A stretch of 64,000 nt of DNA from contig OZ244879.1 of assembly GCA_965221295.1 (NCBI GenBank), positions 1,116,001 to 1,180,000 on the forward strand, given 5' to 3'. A program made the translations under genes and the position numbers. The DNA comes from Bin87 sp965221295. GTDB lineage: Bacteria; Chloroflexota; Dehalococcoidia; Lucifugimonadales; UBA3495. Under the pieces are notes generated by a model, which made no database searches, was not told where the DNA came from, and saw nothing but the letters and a program-made list of their open reading frames with translations. Position 1 is the stretch's first letter, and each line of letters opens with the position of its first letter. Of the stretch, positions 44,389 to 53,070 are shown in pieces.

Positions 44389-45657
44389 ATGCCCGGACCT
44401 CTGCAAGGCATCAACGTAGTGGAGTTCTCCACGATGATCGCCACACCGACTGCGGGTATGCTGTTGGCCGACATGGGGGCCAACGTGATCAAGGTTGAGC
44501 CGCCGTGGGGAGACTTGTGGCGCTACTCCCAGGCCGTACTACCCACGGAAGGCCGGCCCTTCATGGCATACAACCGGGGCAAACGCTCCGTCACCCTGGA
44601 CCTGACCAGACCGGAGGCTGCCGATGTCGTCCGTCGGCTCACCGAGCGAGCGGACGTGACGCTGGCCAACAATCGCCCCGATGTGGCGGCGCGACTGGGC
44701 ATCGACTACGAAACTTTGGCGGCCATCAACCCGTCCATCGTGTACTGTGAAGGTTCGGCGTTTGGACATGCGGGGCCAGACGCCTACCGTCCCGGCTACG
44801 ACATCATAATCCAGGCCATGTCCGGCATTGCCACCGCCGAAGGCAAGGTCGTCAATGGAGCGCCCGAGCACATCGTAGCCAGTCCGTTGGTTGATTCCGC
44901 GTGCGGCCTCGCTCAGGCATGGGCAGTGTGTGGCGCCCTGTTCGCCCGCGAACGCAATGGTGGGCGCGGCCAGAAGCTGGAAGCGTCGCTCCTTGGCACA
45001 AGCCTGCTGATGTTGGGGATGCGCTTCGTGCGCATCGACGACCTGGATTTGGAACCGCACCGAGAAATCCGGGAAACCATGGACGCCATGAGAACCGCTG
45101 GCGCCGCCTATCCGGATCTGTTGGAGGTGTACCAAGCCCAGCATTTCCAATCCCCCGGCAACATCTACTACCGCTTCTACCAGACCGCCGACGGTATGCT
45201 GGTGGTGGGCTGCCTCAACAACGCCCTACGCCGGAAAATGCTGGAGGTCATCGGACTGCGAGACATTCGATTCGACGACGGTTACGATCAGCGTTCCCAG
45301 GAGGCCGCGGAGTTCGGGGCCCGCCTGATGACTCAGGCCGAGGCGGTGTTTCGGGACAAGACCAATGAAGAGTGGCTGGAATTGTTGGATTCGGCGGGTG
45401 TGCCGGCTGGCCCGGTGCGCTTCGTTGAGGAACTGTTCGATCACCCGCAGGTGGAAGCCAACAAGTTCGCCGTGGACGTGCGGCACCGGGATCTGGGCAA
45501 CGTCCGCATGGCCGGCCCCCTGGTGGCATTCAGCGACACGCCGCTGGAAGCGGGCGACCTGCCGGCCCTGGGAGAGCACACCGACGCCGTCCTGGCGGAG
45601 TTGGGTTACGCTACCGACACCATTGCTCAGTGGCGGGAAGGCGCCGTGATTCTGTAA
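44389..45657 (+). CDS. CaiB/BaiF family (family III) CoA-transferase
   Basis: A 422-residue transferase moving CoA between carboxylic acids. The family N-terminus is clear (PLQGINVVEFSTMIATPTAGMLLADMGANVIKVE), as are NNRPDVAARLGIDYETL, with the catalytic Asp likely in EGSAFGHAGPDAYRPGYD (about 137), and the C-terminal VGPVRFVEELFDHPQ-like segment. The substrate pair cannot be deduced. It stands alone; the convergent gene A terminator follows. Confidence 0.92.
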   Translation: MPGPLQGINVVEFSTMIATPTAGMLLADMGANVIKVEPPWGDLWRYSQAVLPTEGRPFMAYNRGKRSVTLDLTRPEAADVVRRLTERADVTLANNRPDVAARLGIDYETLAAINPSIVYCEGSAFGHAGPDAYRPGYDIIIQAMSGIATAEGKVVNGAPEHIVASPLVDSACGLAQAWAVCGALFARERNGGRGQKLEASLLGTSLLMLGMRFVRIDDLDLEPHREIRETMDAMRTAGAAYPDLLEVYQAQHFQSPGNIYYRFYQTADGMLVVGCLNNALRRKMLEVIGLRDIRFDDGYDQRSQEAAEFGARLMTQAEAVFRDKTNEEWLELLDSAGVPAGPVRFVEELFDHPQVEANKFAVDVRHRDLGNVRMAGPLVAFSDTPLEAGDLPALGEHTDAVLAELGYATDTIAQWREGAVIL

Positions 45658-45783
45658 CCCGGGGCGCCCGGGAGGGGGCAGGTTTGGTTGCGCTCCCGGT
45701 TCCCGTATGGGCGTAATCAGCTACCGATGGCGTCGCACTGACGTGGCGATGGCGCGCCGCAGCGCCGCCGACCGCGCAAAAAC

Positions 45784-45807
45784 GGGCCGGGGTGTTATCC
45801 CCGGCCC
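45784..45807 (-). terminator. Intrinsic terminator of paralogue A gene
   Basis: GGGCCGGGG (45784-45792) and CCCCGGCCC (45799-45807) form a perfect 9-bp stem with a 6-base loop. Read on the minus strand it is followed by GTTTTTGC, a good U-tract, about 90 bases after the gene's stop. Confidence 0.8.
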
Positions 45808-45894
45808 TGCCCATTGAGGCGCTTTAGGCTTTGGCGTGATCGACAATCCACGCGGCTACGGCTTATGCCATCTAGGGCCATGCCTCAAGACTTT

Positions 45895-46116
45895 CTAATC
45901 GCGGGGGGCGTAGGTGTAGTAGCGCACGCCGGCCATGGGAATGTGGTATCCGAAGGTCAGCGGCGAGGCGTTGGTTGCCTGCTCCGCCTCTCGATGGGCG
46001 ATTTGGGAACCGAACTCGCTGAGCGCGTCGGCGAGGTCCCGTTCCACCCGGTCAGTTAGAGGGCTGCGGTTCTGGGGGCGCTCGGTGACATTGCGGCGTT
46101 CAGTGACGGTGGTCAT
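45895..46116 (-). CDS. 73-residue protein of unknown function, paralogue A
   Basis: No family recognised. The ATG at 46116 is chosen because GGAGG lies seven bases before it (a second ATG is one codon upstream). The protein aligns without gaps over its whole 73 residues with paralogue B, 240 bases upstream: shared are TV at 3-4, ER at 6-7, VE at 24-25, an amphipathic helix with LSEFG/LTEFG at 32-36, and a nearly invariant end IPMAGVRYYTY at 59-69 followed by xP. The middle (about 37-57) is variable. No cysteine, signal peptide or transmembrane segment. Own promoter, operator-like palindrome and terminator. The conserved tail could be a binding or processing site. Confidence 0.75.
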   Translation of the reverse strand: MTTVTERRNVTERPQNRSPLTDRVERDLADALSEFGSQIAHREAEQATNASPLTFGYHIPMAGVRYYTYAPRD

Positions 46117-46156
46117 CATGGTACCTCCATGTAGGATCTGATCGAAGTATCGTGGT

Positions 46157-46173
46157 TGATACGAGTCGTATCA
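46157..46173. promoter_or_regulatory. Perfect 17-bp palindrome overlapping the -10 box of paralogue A
   Basis: TGATACGAGTCGTATCA has 8-base arms around one central base and covers the downstream part of the -10 hexamer, a classical repressor position. Further GTATC and GATAC half-sites lie at about 46148-46162. The outer TGATAC/GTATCA halves equal those of the Zur-gene palindrome but with a 5-base instead of a 3-base gap. Confidence 0.7.
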
Positions 46174-46198
46174 TAGTGTATGGCGTTGGGCCAGTCAA
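46170..46198 (-). promoter_or_regulatory. Promoter of paralogue A gene
   Basis: On the minus strand TTGACT (46193-46198) is separated by exactly 17 bases from TATGAT (46170-46175), each one base from consensus. The start of transcription would fall about 45 bases before the ATG. Confidence 0.75.
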
Positions 46199-46287
46199 GC
46201 GTCCGAACGTTAAAACTACGTATGAATTGACTCCAACCGGATCGAACGCGCCGTCGCGACCCACGCTCGAGCCTCTTGGAAGCAAAG

Positions 46288-46312
46288 AGGGGCGGCCATC
46301 TCGGCCGCCCCT
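46288..46312 (-). terminator. Intrinsic terminator of paralogue B gene
   Basis: AGGGGCGGCC (46288-46297) and GGCCGCCCCT (46303-46312) form a perfect 10-bp stem with a 5-base loop. On the minus strand it is followed by CTTTGCTTCC. It lies 43 bases after the stop. Confidence 0.75.
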
Positions 46313-46354
46313 GGGACGCCGCGCGTCCACGCAATTCAAGGGTCGTGTGGGCGG

Positions 46355-46576
46355 CTAACGCTCCGGCAGGTAGGTGTAATACCGAACGCCGGCCATCGGT
46401 ATGCCGTAAGCCAGGTTCGGCGGCGGTAGTCGCCGCGCCAGTTCCGGCGTGGCGTCTTCCGTCCGCGCCCCGAACTCGGTCAGCATCTCCGCGATGTCCT
46501 GCTCCACCCATTCGCTAAGCAACCCGGATTGCCGGTCAGTGTGTTGGCCAATCGGTCGTTCCCAGACAGTAACCAT
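46355..46576 (-). CDS. 73-residue protein of unknown function, paralogue B
   Basis: Paralogue of the downstream 73-residue protein, equal in length and alignable without gaps. It has an N-terminal polar part, a helix VEQDIAEMLTEFG (24-36), a Pro/Arg-rich variable part (43-53) and the conserved end YGIPMAGVRYYTYLPER. GGGAGG lies before the ATG at 46576, which is preferred to much longer frames without ribosome site. It has its own promoter and terminator. No known domain, cysteine or membrane segment. No modification enzyme or transporter gene is next to the pair. Confidence 0.75.
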   Translation of the reverse strand: MVTVWERPIGQHTDRQSGLLSEWVEQDIAEMLTEFGARTEDATPELARRLPPPNLAYGIPMAGVRYYTYLPER

Positions 46577-46936
46577 CGTTGCTTTCCTCCCTTGCTGAAT
46601 CACCGCAATATCGGTGGATGCGATTTTCATTATTGTATATGCAAATGCCGCGGGTGTCAATGCCTGTCGACAAAATAGAGGCGCATTGGGTCCGCCCAAT
46701 GGCCTCGTCTGCCCAGTGGCTACGTAGTGGGCGCTGGTGATCGCAATCGGCAACGCGGAGCGAACGACACTCACTTGGCAGTAGGTCTGCTTGCCCGGTC
46801 GCTCAGGGGTGTGCTACCATCGTTGCGCCATGCTACGCTACGCTTCGGAGGACGGCTAACATCCGCGCGTAGCCACCCACCCGTCTGCGGCCAGACGTTA
46901 CGACCGTTTATTTCGACCGGCGGCCCATCACCAGCA
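46577..46936 (+). other. Intergenic region between paralogue B and ribF
   Basis: Holds the divergent promoter of paralogue B and a small hairpin (CACCG at 46601-46605, CGGTG at 46612-46616) in its 5' leader. I see no riboswitch features before ribF; the RFN-type conserved sequences are missing. Confidence 0.5.
46632..46660 (-). promoter_or_regulatory. Promoter of paralogue B gene
   Basis: On the minus strand a perfect TTGACA (46655-46660) is separated by exactly 17 bases from TACAAT (46632-46637). The combination is close to the strongest sigma70-type consensus, so the gene is likely well expressed. The surrounding bases are AT-richer than the local average. Confidence 0.8.
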
Positions 46937-47923
46937 ATGCCCAATCCGGATAACCCCGAACCCCGGACTCTTGGCGGTGTCAGCTTTCACCAGGCCCTGG
47001 CCGACGGCGCGCCGCCGGCCGGCGAGGGAACTGTCATAACCATTGGCGTCTTCGACGGAGTGCACCGGGGACATCGCCACCTCCTCGACCGCATGCGCCA
47101 ACTGGCCGGCGACTCGCTGATCCCCACCGTCATCACGTTCAGCAACCATCCGGCGGAGGTGGTGAACCCGGACCGCACCGTCAACAGGATCATCACGCCC
47201 GAGGAGAAGGTGGAGTTGCTCTACCAGGCGGGCGCCGGGCGCGTGATCTGCTTGGAATTCACCAATGACCTGGCCAACCTGGACGCCAACGAATTCACCG
47301 CCCTGCTGGTCGATTGCCTGAAGATGAAGGGCATTGTGACCGGACCTGACTTCGCCCTGGGCCGCAACCGCAGCGGCAACCTGGAATACCTGGGGCGGAG
47401 GGGCTCGGCGATGGGATTTTGGGTGGAAACAGTGCCCCCGCTGGAGCTGGAAGGCGAAGCAGTGCGCAGCCGCCGCGTTCGCAACGCCCTGGCCGATGGC
47501 AACGTGGACGGCGCCGAGTTCCTGTTGGGACGCCCCTACGCCACCGATGGCGTGGTGGTGCACGGCGCCAAGATGGGCCGTCAGCTGGGTTTTCCCACCG
47601 CCAACATCATCCCAACCCAGAACTTCGTCATACCGGCCGATGGGGTGTACGCCACCTACGCCACCGTCAACGGCGTGCGTCGCATGGCCGCCACCAGCAT
47701 CGGCGTGCGGCCCACCTTTGGCCTGAGTCAACGCCTGATCGAGGCGCACCTGCTGGACTTTTCGGATGACATCTACGACGAGAACCTGCGGCTGGAGTTC
47801 GTATCCCGCCTGCGCGGTCAGGAGACTTTCGACGGCATCGACGCTCTGATCACACAGATGAATCGAGACGTTGACAACGCCCGCAGGATACTTGAAGAAC
47901 ACGACCGGCTGGACAACGCATAA
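46937..47923 (+). CDS. ribF: Bifunctional riboflavin kinase/FAD synthetase
   Basis: Makes FMN and FAD from riboflavin. The 328 residues contain the N-terminal adenylyltransferase with ITIGVFDGVHRGHRHLL (about 33-49; the HxGH nucleotidyl-transferase motif), FSNHPAEVV and GPDFALGRNRSGN, and the C-terminal flavokinase with GRQLGFPTANI (about 219; the PTAN motif) and DGVYATYATVNG. The ATG at 46937 gives the usual short leader. tyrS follows 52 bases later, and the two may be co-transcribed. Confidence 0.95.
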   Translation: MPNPDNPEPRTLGGVSFHQALADGAPPAGEGTVITIGVFDGVHRGHRHLLDRMRQLAGDSLIPTVITFSNHPAEVVNPDRTVNRIITPEEKVELLYQAGAGRVICLEFTNDLANLDANEFTALLVDCLKMKGIVTGPDFALGRNRSGNLEYLGRRGSAMGFWVETVPPLELEGEAVRSRRVRNALADGNVDGAEFLLGRPYATDGVVVHGAKMGRQLGFPTANIIPTQNFVIPADGVYATYATVNGVRRMAATSIGVRPTFGLSQRLIEAHLLDFSDDIYDENLRLEFVSRLRGQETFDGIDALITQMNRDVDNARRILEEHDRLDNA

Positions 47924-47975
47924 CCGGCCGGCGATTCCCGTCCGATAGGGGTGGGAATGACTAGGAGTTGGCAGC

Positions 47976-49196
47976 GTGACCAGTCGAGTAGAAATCCCCG
48001 ATAATCTCTCCACCATCCTGCGACGGGGCGTCAGCCGCATCATCTCCGAAGCGGAGTTGACGGCGATGCTGAAAGGGGGCCGTCCCCTGCGCCTCAAGAT
48101 GGGCTTCGACCCCAGCCGGCCCGACATCCACCTGGGCCACGTGGTGGGGCTGCGCAAACTGCGCCAACTGCAGGACCTGGGCCACCAGGTCATCCTCATC
48201 GTAGGCGACTGGACCGCCCAGATCGGCGACCCCTCAGGTCGTTCGGCCACCCGCACCATGCTCAGCCATGCCGAAGTGCTGGAGAACGCCGAGTCGTATA
48301 TGCGTCAGTTCTTCAAGGTGGTGGACCGGGAACGCACCCAGGTGGAATGGCAGAGCCAATGGTTCGGCGAATTCACCTTGGCCAACGTTATTGAGCTGAC
48401 CAGCCGTTTCACCATCAACCAATTCCTGCATCGCGAAGACTTCGCCAACCGCTATTCCCAGAACCAGCCCATCGCCATCACCGAGATGCTCTATCCGTTG
48501 ATGCAGGCCTATGATTCGGTGGTCATCGAGTCAGACGTGGAGTTCGGCGGCACCGACCAGATGTTCAACCTGCTGGTGGGCCGAGAATTGCAGGGCATGA
48601 TGGGCCAGACGCCGCAGCAGTGTTTCATGATGCCCATTTTGGTGGGCACCGACGGCGTCCAGAAGATGAGCAAGAGCCTGGGCAACTACGTGGCGTTGGA
48701 GGAGCCGCCCGAGGAGATGTACGGCAAGATCATGTCGCTGCCCGACCGCCTAATCGCGCCATACTACGAGTATCTGACCGACGTGCCCGACGACGACATC
48801 GCCGAGATGCAGGGCGCCATGGCGGCGGAATCGGCCAACCCCATGGAGTTCAAGAAGGGACTGGCGCAGCGGATCACCGCCACCTTCCACGACGCTGATG
48901 CCGCCAGCGCCGCCGCCGCCCACTTCGAGCGGGTGGTGCAACGCGGCGACCTGCCCGCCGAGATGCCCGAAGCTAGTCTGGCCGATGTTCAGGACCTGCC
49001 GGTGAATCGGCTGCTGGCCCAAGCGGGCCTGGCGTCCAGCAACGCCGAGGCGCGCCGGCTAATCAATCAGGGAGCGGTGGAAATCATCCGCGTCGACGGA
49101 CGGCGGGAAAGCGTGGCGGCCGGCGAGACGCCAACGCTGCAACCCGGCGACGTGATCCGCGCCGGCCGCCGCCGGTTCGCGCGGATCGTGGAGTAG
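47976..49196 (+). CDS. tyrS: Tyrosyl-tRNA synthetase
   Basis: Class I aminoacyl-tRNA synthetase charging tRNA-Tyr. The 406 residues have the HIGH-type motif as HLGH in PDIHLGHVVGL (about 49), KMSKS in VQKMSKSLGNYV (about 229) and a C-terminal S4 RNA-binding domain (LAQAGLASSNAEARRLINQGAV). The start is GTG at 47976 with TAGGAG upstream. The length and the DPSRPDIHLGH form fit the TyrRS subgroup common in thermophiles, Chloroflexota and others (TyrZ-like). No T-box leader is seen. Confidence 0.95.
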   Translation: MTSRVEIPDNLSTILRRGVSRIISEAELTAMLKGGRPLRLKMGFDPSRPDIHLGHVVGLRKLRQLQDLGHQVILIVGDWTAQIGDPSGRSATRTMLSHAEVLENAESYMRQFFKVVDRERTQVEWQSQWFGEFTLANVIELTSRFTINQFLHREDFANRYSQNQPIAITEMLYPLMQAYDSVVIESDVEFGGTDQMFNLLVGRELQGMMGQTPQQCFMMPILVGTDGVQKMSKSLGNYVALEEPPEEMYGKIMSLPDRLIAPYYEYLTDVPDDDIAEMQGAMAAESANPMEFKKGLAQRITATFHDADAASAAAAHFERVVQRGDLPAEMPEASLADVQDLPVNRLLAQAGLASSNAEARRLINQGAVEIIRVDGRRESVAAGETPTLQPGDVIRAGRRRFARIVE

Positions 49197-49263
49197 GGCG
49201 GGAGGCCGCCCACCTCTTCATGAAGATTTGCTCTCTGTGATGTCGGGCCTTGGAGCAGACCAA

Positions 49264-50100
49264 ATGAAAGAATTCATCGATTTCCCTGATGATTACAAGC
49301 CGGCAAACCTATCGCCATCTGAATTCGACAACGTTACGGGTGCGCTAGATGATTTTCCGAATTGGGATGACGAAGTATCGTGGCAGGACACGGACAGCAT
49401 TGATTGGGACGAACCAGAACCGCTAGCAGAATACGATAGCGAGCTGCGGCAGCCGATATACAGCATGGATGACGATGATGATGGGTCGTTGAGGATTGAG
49501 CTACGGATTGACGAGTGGTTAGCCAAGTTAGATACCATTAGCGCCGTCGAGCGATGTCTCATGGTGGAATTGCTTAACGAGATAGGCTATGGCCGCATGG
49601 GTTGGTGGTTGTCTTGGCTTGACAAACAGCAATGGACCAACGAAACCCTGCTGCTGTTTTTGCGATTTCGGGCGCACTGGGAATCTAGGCCGCACTGGTG
49701 GGAGTATTCGTACTGGAGTTGGCGCGCCCACTGCTGGTATCCTACACGCAGTCGATACAGTTTATCGTGGGACGGTACCTATGAATTGGTTCATCGCCGG
49801 CTAGATTGTCGCCCTGACGAGATAATTGATGAAACTTGGCTGGGCGATTGGCTGGATATGGCCTTGTGGCGACATGGTTTTCGGTCGTTTGCCTCTTTTG
49901 CTATATTCCGTGCCGGGTTCGAGAGCGGCAATAATTGGATGCAGCAAATCGATTGGCATGAGCCGGATGATTGGAGTCAAAATGGACTCGGTTCTAGGTG
50001 GAATAATGGTAGCCGTCTCTATAGCTATGGGCCGCCTACTTGGTTCGCTGAACAAGATTGGTACGACCCCTACGAGTGGCATGATAATCTGGGATGGTGA
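49264..50100 (+). CDS. Tryptophan-rich acidic protein of unknown function
   Basis: A 278-residue protein without a family I recognise. It contains about 26 tryptophans (over 9 %), many in WxxW or WW pairs (GWWLSWLDKQQW, HWWEYSYWSW), and an acidic N-terminal third (SWQDTDSIDWDEPEP, MDDDDDG). The centre is likely helical; the last 60 residues are Trp/Tyr/Asn-rich. Neither signal peptide nor membrane segments are seen. TTGGAG supports the ATG at 49264. The helicase gene starts 33 bases downstream. Base composition is AT-richer than neighbours. It may be a partner or specificity protein of the helicase; this is inference. Confidence 0.7.
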   Translation: MKEFIDFPDDYKPANLSPSEFDNVTGALDDFPNWDDEVSWQDTDSIDWDEPEPLAEYDSELRQPIYSMDDDDDGSLRIELRIDEWLAKLDTISAVERCLMVELLNEIGYGRMGWWLSWLDKQQWTNETLLLFLRFRAHWESRPHWWEYSYWSWRAHCWYPTRSRYSLSWDGTYELVHRRLDCRPDEIIDETWLGDWLDMALWRHGFRSFASFAIFRAGFESGNNWMQQIDWHEPDDWSQNGLGSRWNNGSRLYSYGPPTWFAEQDWYDPYEWHDNLGW

Positions 50101-50133
50101 AAACGATTTTCGAAAAGTGCAAGAGGCAAAGGT

Positions 50134-52986
50134 TTGAGCTCTAATCAGCAATCGGCAAATCAGATCCCTGTTGAAGGGTGTTGCGTCACCCACATTGACC
50201 CAGAGCGCTACCCTGGAACCCGTGGCATAGTTGAGGGCCGCGATGTTACGGGGCAGGTCGCTTCGGTACAGGTGCGCTGGGGCAGCTCAGGAACGGTTGC
50301 ATGGCACCCGGTGTCGGACCTACGCTGCGGGTTTCGCAAGGATCACGAGGTTCAGGACGTGCCCAGTTCCAATACGCGCAGAACATTGGGACCCGGGACT
50401 GTCCTGGGCATTCGCGAGTTTGCCGCGCAGCAACAGGTTCTGGTGCAATTGCACAATAGCGGAGAAACTCGCTGGTTGCCCTACCAAAACTTGCGACTCA
50501 TTCGCAGAAGCGCTGCTACATCTGACAACGCCGAGCGGTTTCGGCTGAAGGCATTAGCCTATGCACTAGACTCGTGGAATCAAGTTACCGGGGCCTTAGA
50601 TCGCTTCGATGTTGATCCGCTTCCTCACCAGATCAGTCTGGTACATCGGATAATGACAGCGGATCGCAGCGACTGGCTGATTGCGGACGATGTGGGCTTG
50701 GGCAAGACCATTGAGATGGGTTTGCTTTTGGCTGCCAAAAAGCGGCGCAGAGAGGCGCGGCGTGTGTTGGTGGTGTGCCCAGCGGGGATGGTGCAGCAGT
50801 GGAAGGACGAAATGTATGACAAATTCAACGAGAGTTTCCGCATCTACGGCCAAGATTTCAACATTGAACGACCAAGCGATTGGGCAATCCATCAAATTGA
50901 CAAAGCGATAGTATCGATAGACCGTGCCAAGTCCGACAATCACCTCCCGTTGTTCGTCAATGCCGAATGCGCACCTTGGGATGTAGTCGTTTTTGACGAA
51001 GCGCATCATTTGAGTAAGATCGCTCGGCAATCCGTTACGCAGCGTTACCGGCTGGCCGAGCGGCTTCGTCCGCTGGCAGATGAGTTCATTTTCCTTACCG
51101 GTACGCCTCATCAGGGCGACCACGACCGGTTCGTACAGTTGTTGCGCTTACTACGGCCCGATTTGACCCGTCGCCTTGCCGGCGTGTTTACTGACCCGTC
51201 GGTCGTGGCGGAAATGGTGCTGAGAAACCGCAAGAGCCTGGTTACGGACGCACAAGGCAATTTTCTGTTTCGGGGCAAAGACACGAGGCGAATTGAAGTG
51301 CCTCAATCGCCCAAGGCGCTTGATTTTGACGAAAAACTGCAACGCTATCTGCGCAATGGCTATGGCGCGGCGGCTGTTGGGGGTAACACCGGACGCGCTA
51401 TCGGATTCGTCATGACAACTTATCGAAAGCTGGCGTCCTCCAGCATCGCCGCCATCGAACGGGCCTTGCAGCGACGTCGCGCCAGGTTGCTGGGTGGTGA
51501 TGGTCTGCCGGGCAGCCAAATCGGTTTGCCTTTTGGAGATGCGCTGGAAGAAGATGCCTTCCTGGAAGGAGCGGATGGCCTTGATAACATAGATGAAATT
51601 GCGGACATTTCAGCTGAGCCATTCTTTGATGACGAGCAGCAACTGATTGGTGAACTGTTGGCGGCGACGGCAATCGTCAAGGACGATGACCGCAAGTTAG
51701 ACCATTTTCTCTCAGAGATAGTTGACCCGTTGCATCAGGAGAACCAACGGTTGCTGGTATTCACGGAGTATCGCGCCACGCAGGACTACCTAATAGCCGC
51801 TTTGGAGACAAGATACCCGGGATGCGGAGTCGCCAAAATAAACGGCAGCATGAGCTTGCGGGAAAAGAGGCAAAGCATAGATAAGTTCAATGAACAAGCA
51901 ATGTTTTTGATTTCCACAGAAGCTGGCGGTGAAGGATTCAATTTGCACGAAAACTGTCACATTCTGGTCAATTATGATCTGCCTTGGAACCCAACGCGTT
52001 TGGTGCAGCGTGCCGGCCGTCTGTACCGATATGGTCAACAAAAACGAGTGATTGTTTTCAACTTGTTGTCCAAAGACGGCTTCGATAATTTAGCCTTGGG
52101 TAAATTGCTGGACCGGGTTGACCTCATTGCGGCGGATATGGCTTCGGTCAGCACTGAGTTCGCGGAAGGATTGCAGGACGAAATTATCGGCCAATTGCTG
52201 GAACGGATTGATTTGGCGTCAATTTTGGCCAACAATCGAGACCTGGACATCAACCGAACCGATGATGAAATTGAAGCGGCAATTGGCTTAGCCAGGGAAG
52301 CGCAATCTAAGCAGGAGCAACTCTTTTCTCACGTAGCGGGTTTTGACCCACAAATGGCGGCGGCTCTGACTGGCTTTGGCCCCGACGATGTCTTGGCGTT
52401 CCTGGAAGGAATACTTCCTTTCAAGGATATCATCATCCGCGGCCGTACGTATGGTGGTAGCGTGTTGGAGTTGGAATTGCCGACCGCAATGCGTGGTCGA
52501 TATTCAGAGTTCGGCAACAATACGGTAGTGCGAGTTACGGCCAGTCGCACTCCGCGAAGCCGCCGAAGCAACGTAGCGCCTATGGATTTCGCCAGCGCCT
52601 TTTTCTCAGAACTCATTGAATTCGCAAAATCGCCGGAATTCAAAGGGGATCGGGCCGCGCTGTCCGGGTCTGAACCTGGGATCCTCGCCATCTACAAACT
52701 ACGATGGCAAAATGATCAGGGCATTACCAAAGAAGAGCAATTGCTACCAGTTTTTCTGCCCTCTGACGGCCGGCAAACCGTCATTAATCCCGAATTTTTC
52801 TCAGATTTGCTCACTAACTCTGCGGGTGGCAAAGCACAGCCTGACTCGCTCGGCGCTGGCGATGCCCGGAAGTTATTGGAGACGCTTCGTCAGCGTGCTG
52901 AGGCAGAGTTGGCCAATCGCTGCACTGAGATGCGCCACCCCAATGATATAGTGCTGTTGGCCGAGGCCCACATCACTGCGGGCTAA
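50134..52986 (+). CDS. RapA-like SNF2-family helicase/ATPase
   Basis: A 950-residue SF2 translocase. Residues about 15-125 read as two small Tudor/KOW-like barrels (QVASVQVRWGSSGTVAWHPVSDLR and QQVLVQLHNSGETRWLPYQNLRL), as in RapA. The ATPase follows: LPHQ (Q-like), DDVGLGKTIEMG (Walker A, about 184-195), VVCPAGMVQQW, VVFDEAHH (DEAH box), LTGTPHQG, then the second RecA lobe with STEAGGEGFN and QRAGRLYRYGQ (motif VI). The last 330 residues have no assigned domain. RapA recycles RNA polymerase; relatives with extra domains occur in defence systems such as DISARM and Zorya. The TTG start has GAGG upstream. AT-rich codon use suggests acquisition. Confidence 0.85.
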   Translation: MSSNQQSANQIPVEGCCVTHIDPERYPGTRGIVEGRDVTGQVASVQVRWGSSGTVAWHPVSDLRCGFRKDHEVQDVPSSNTRRTLGPGTVLGIREFAAQQQVLVQLHNSGETRWLPYQNLRLIRRSAATSDNAERFRLKALAYALDSWNQVTGALDRFDVDPLPHQISLVHRIMTADRSDWLIADDVGLGKTIEMGLLLAAKKRRREARRVLVVCPAGMVQQWKDEMYDKFNESFRIYGQDFNIERPSDWAIHQIDKAIVSIDRAKSDNHLPLFVNAECAPWDVVVFDEAHHLSKIARQSVTQRYRLAERLRPLADEFIFLTGTPHQGDHDRFVQLLRLLRPDLTRRLAGVFTDPSVVAEMVLRNRKSLVTDAQGNFLFRGKDTRRIEVPQSPKALDFDEKLQRYLRNGYGAAAVGGNTGRAIGFVMTTYRKLASSSIAAIERALQRRRARLLGGDGLPGSQIGLPFGDALEEDAFLEGADGLDNIDEIADISAEPFFDDEQQLIGELLAATAIVKDDDRKLDHFLSEIVDPLHQENQRLLVFTEYRATQDYLIAALETRYPGCGVAKINGSMSLREKRQSIDKFNEQAMFLISTEAGGEGFNLHENCHILVNYDLPWNPTRLVQRAGRLYRYGQQKRVIVFNLLSKDGFDNLALGKLLDRVDLIAADMASVSTEFAEGLQDEIIGQLLERIDLASILANNRDLDINRTDDEIEAAIGLAREAQSKQEQLFSHVAGFDPQMAAALTGFGPDDVLAFLEGILPFKDIIIRGRTYGGSVLELELPTAMRGRYSEFGNNTVVRVTASRTPRSRRSNVAPMDFASAFFSELIEFAKSPEFKGDRAALSGSEPGILAIYKLRWQNDQGITKEEQLLPVFLPSDGRQTVINPEFFSDLLTNSAGGKAQPDSLGAGDARKLLETLRQRAEAELANRCTEMRHPNDIVLLAEAHITAG

Positions 52987-53070
52987 CCGAATCACATGCA
53001 TCGCTGGCGTGGTAAGTTCGGCGCTGGGGATACACTATGTCCGGTACTCCCATCACGGAGGCCATGGATC

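Noticed and set aside
45895..46576. Ribosomal peptide natural-product precursors
   Set aside because: The leader-plus-conserved-tail look is suggestive, but there is no cyclodehydratase, radical SAM enzyme, lanthipeptide synthetase, peptidase or exporter gene next to them. Not claimed.
46577..46936. FMN riboswitch upstream of ribF
   Set aside because: The conserved RFN-element segments could not be found, and ribF alone is often not riboswitch-controlled.
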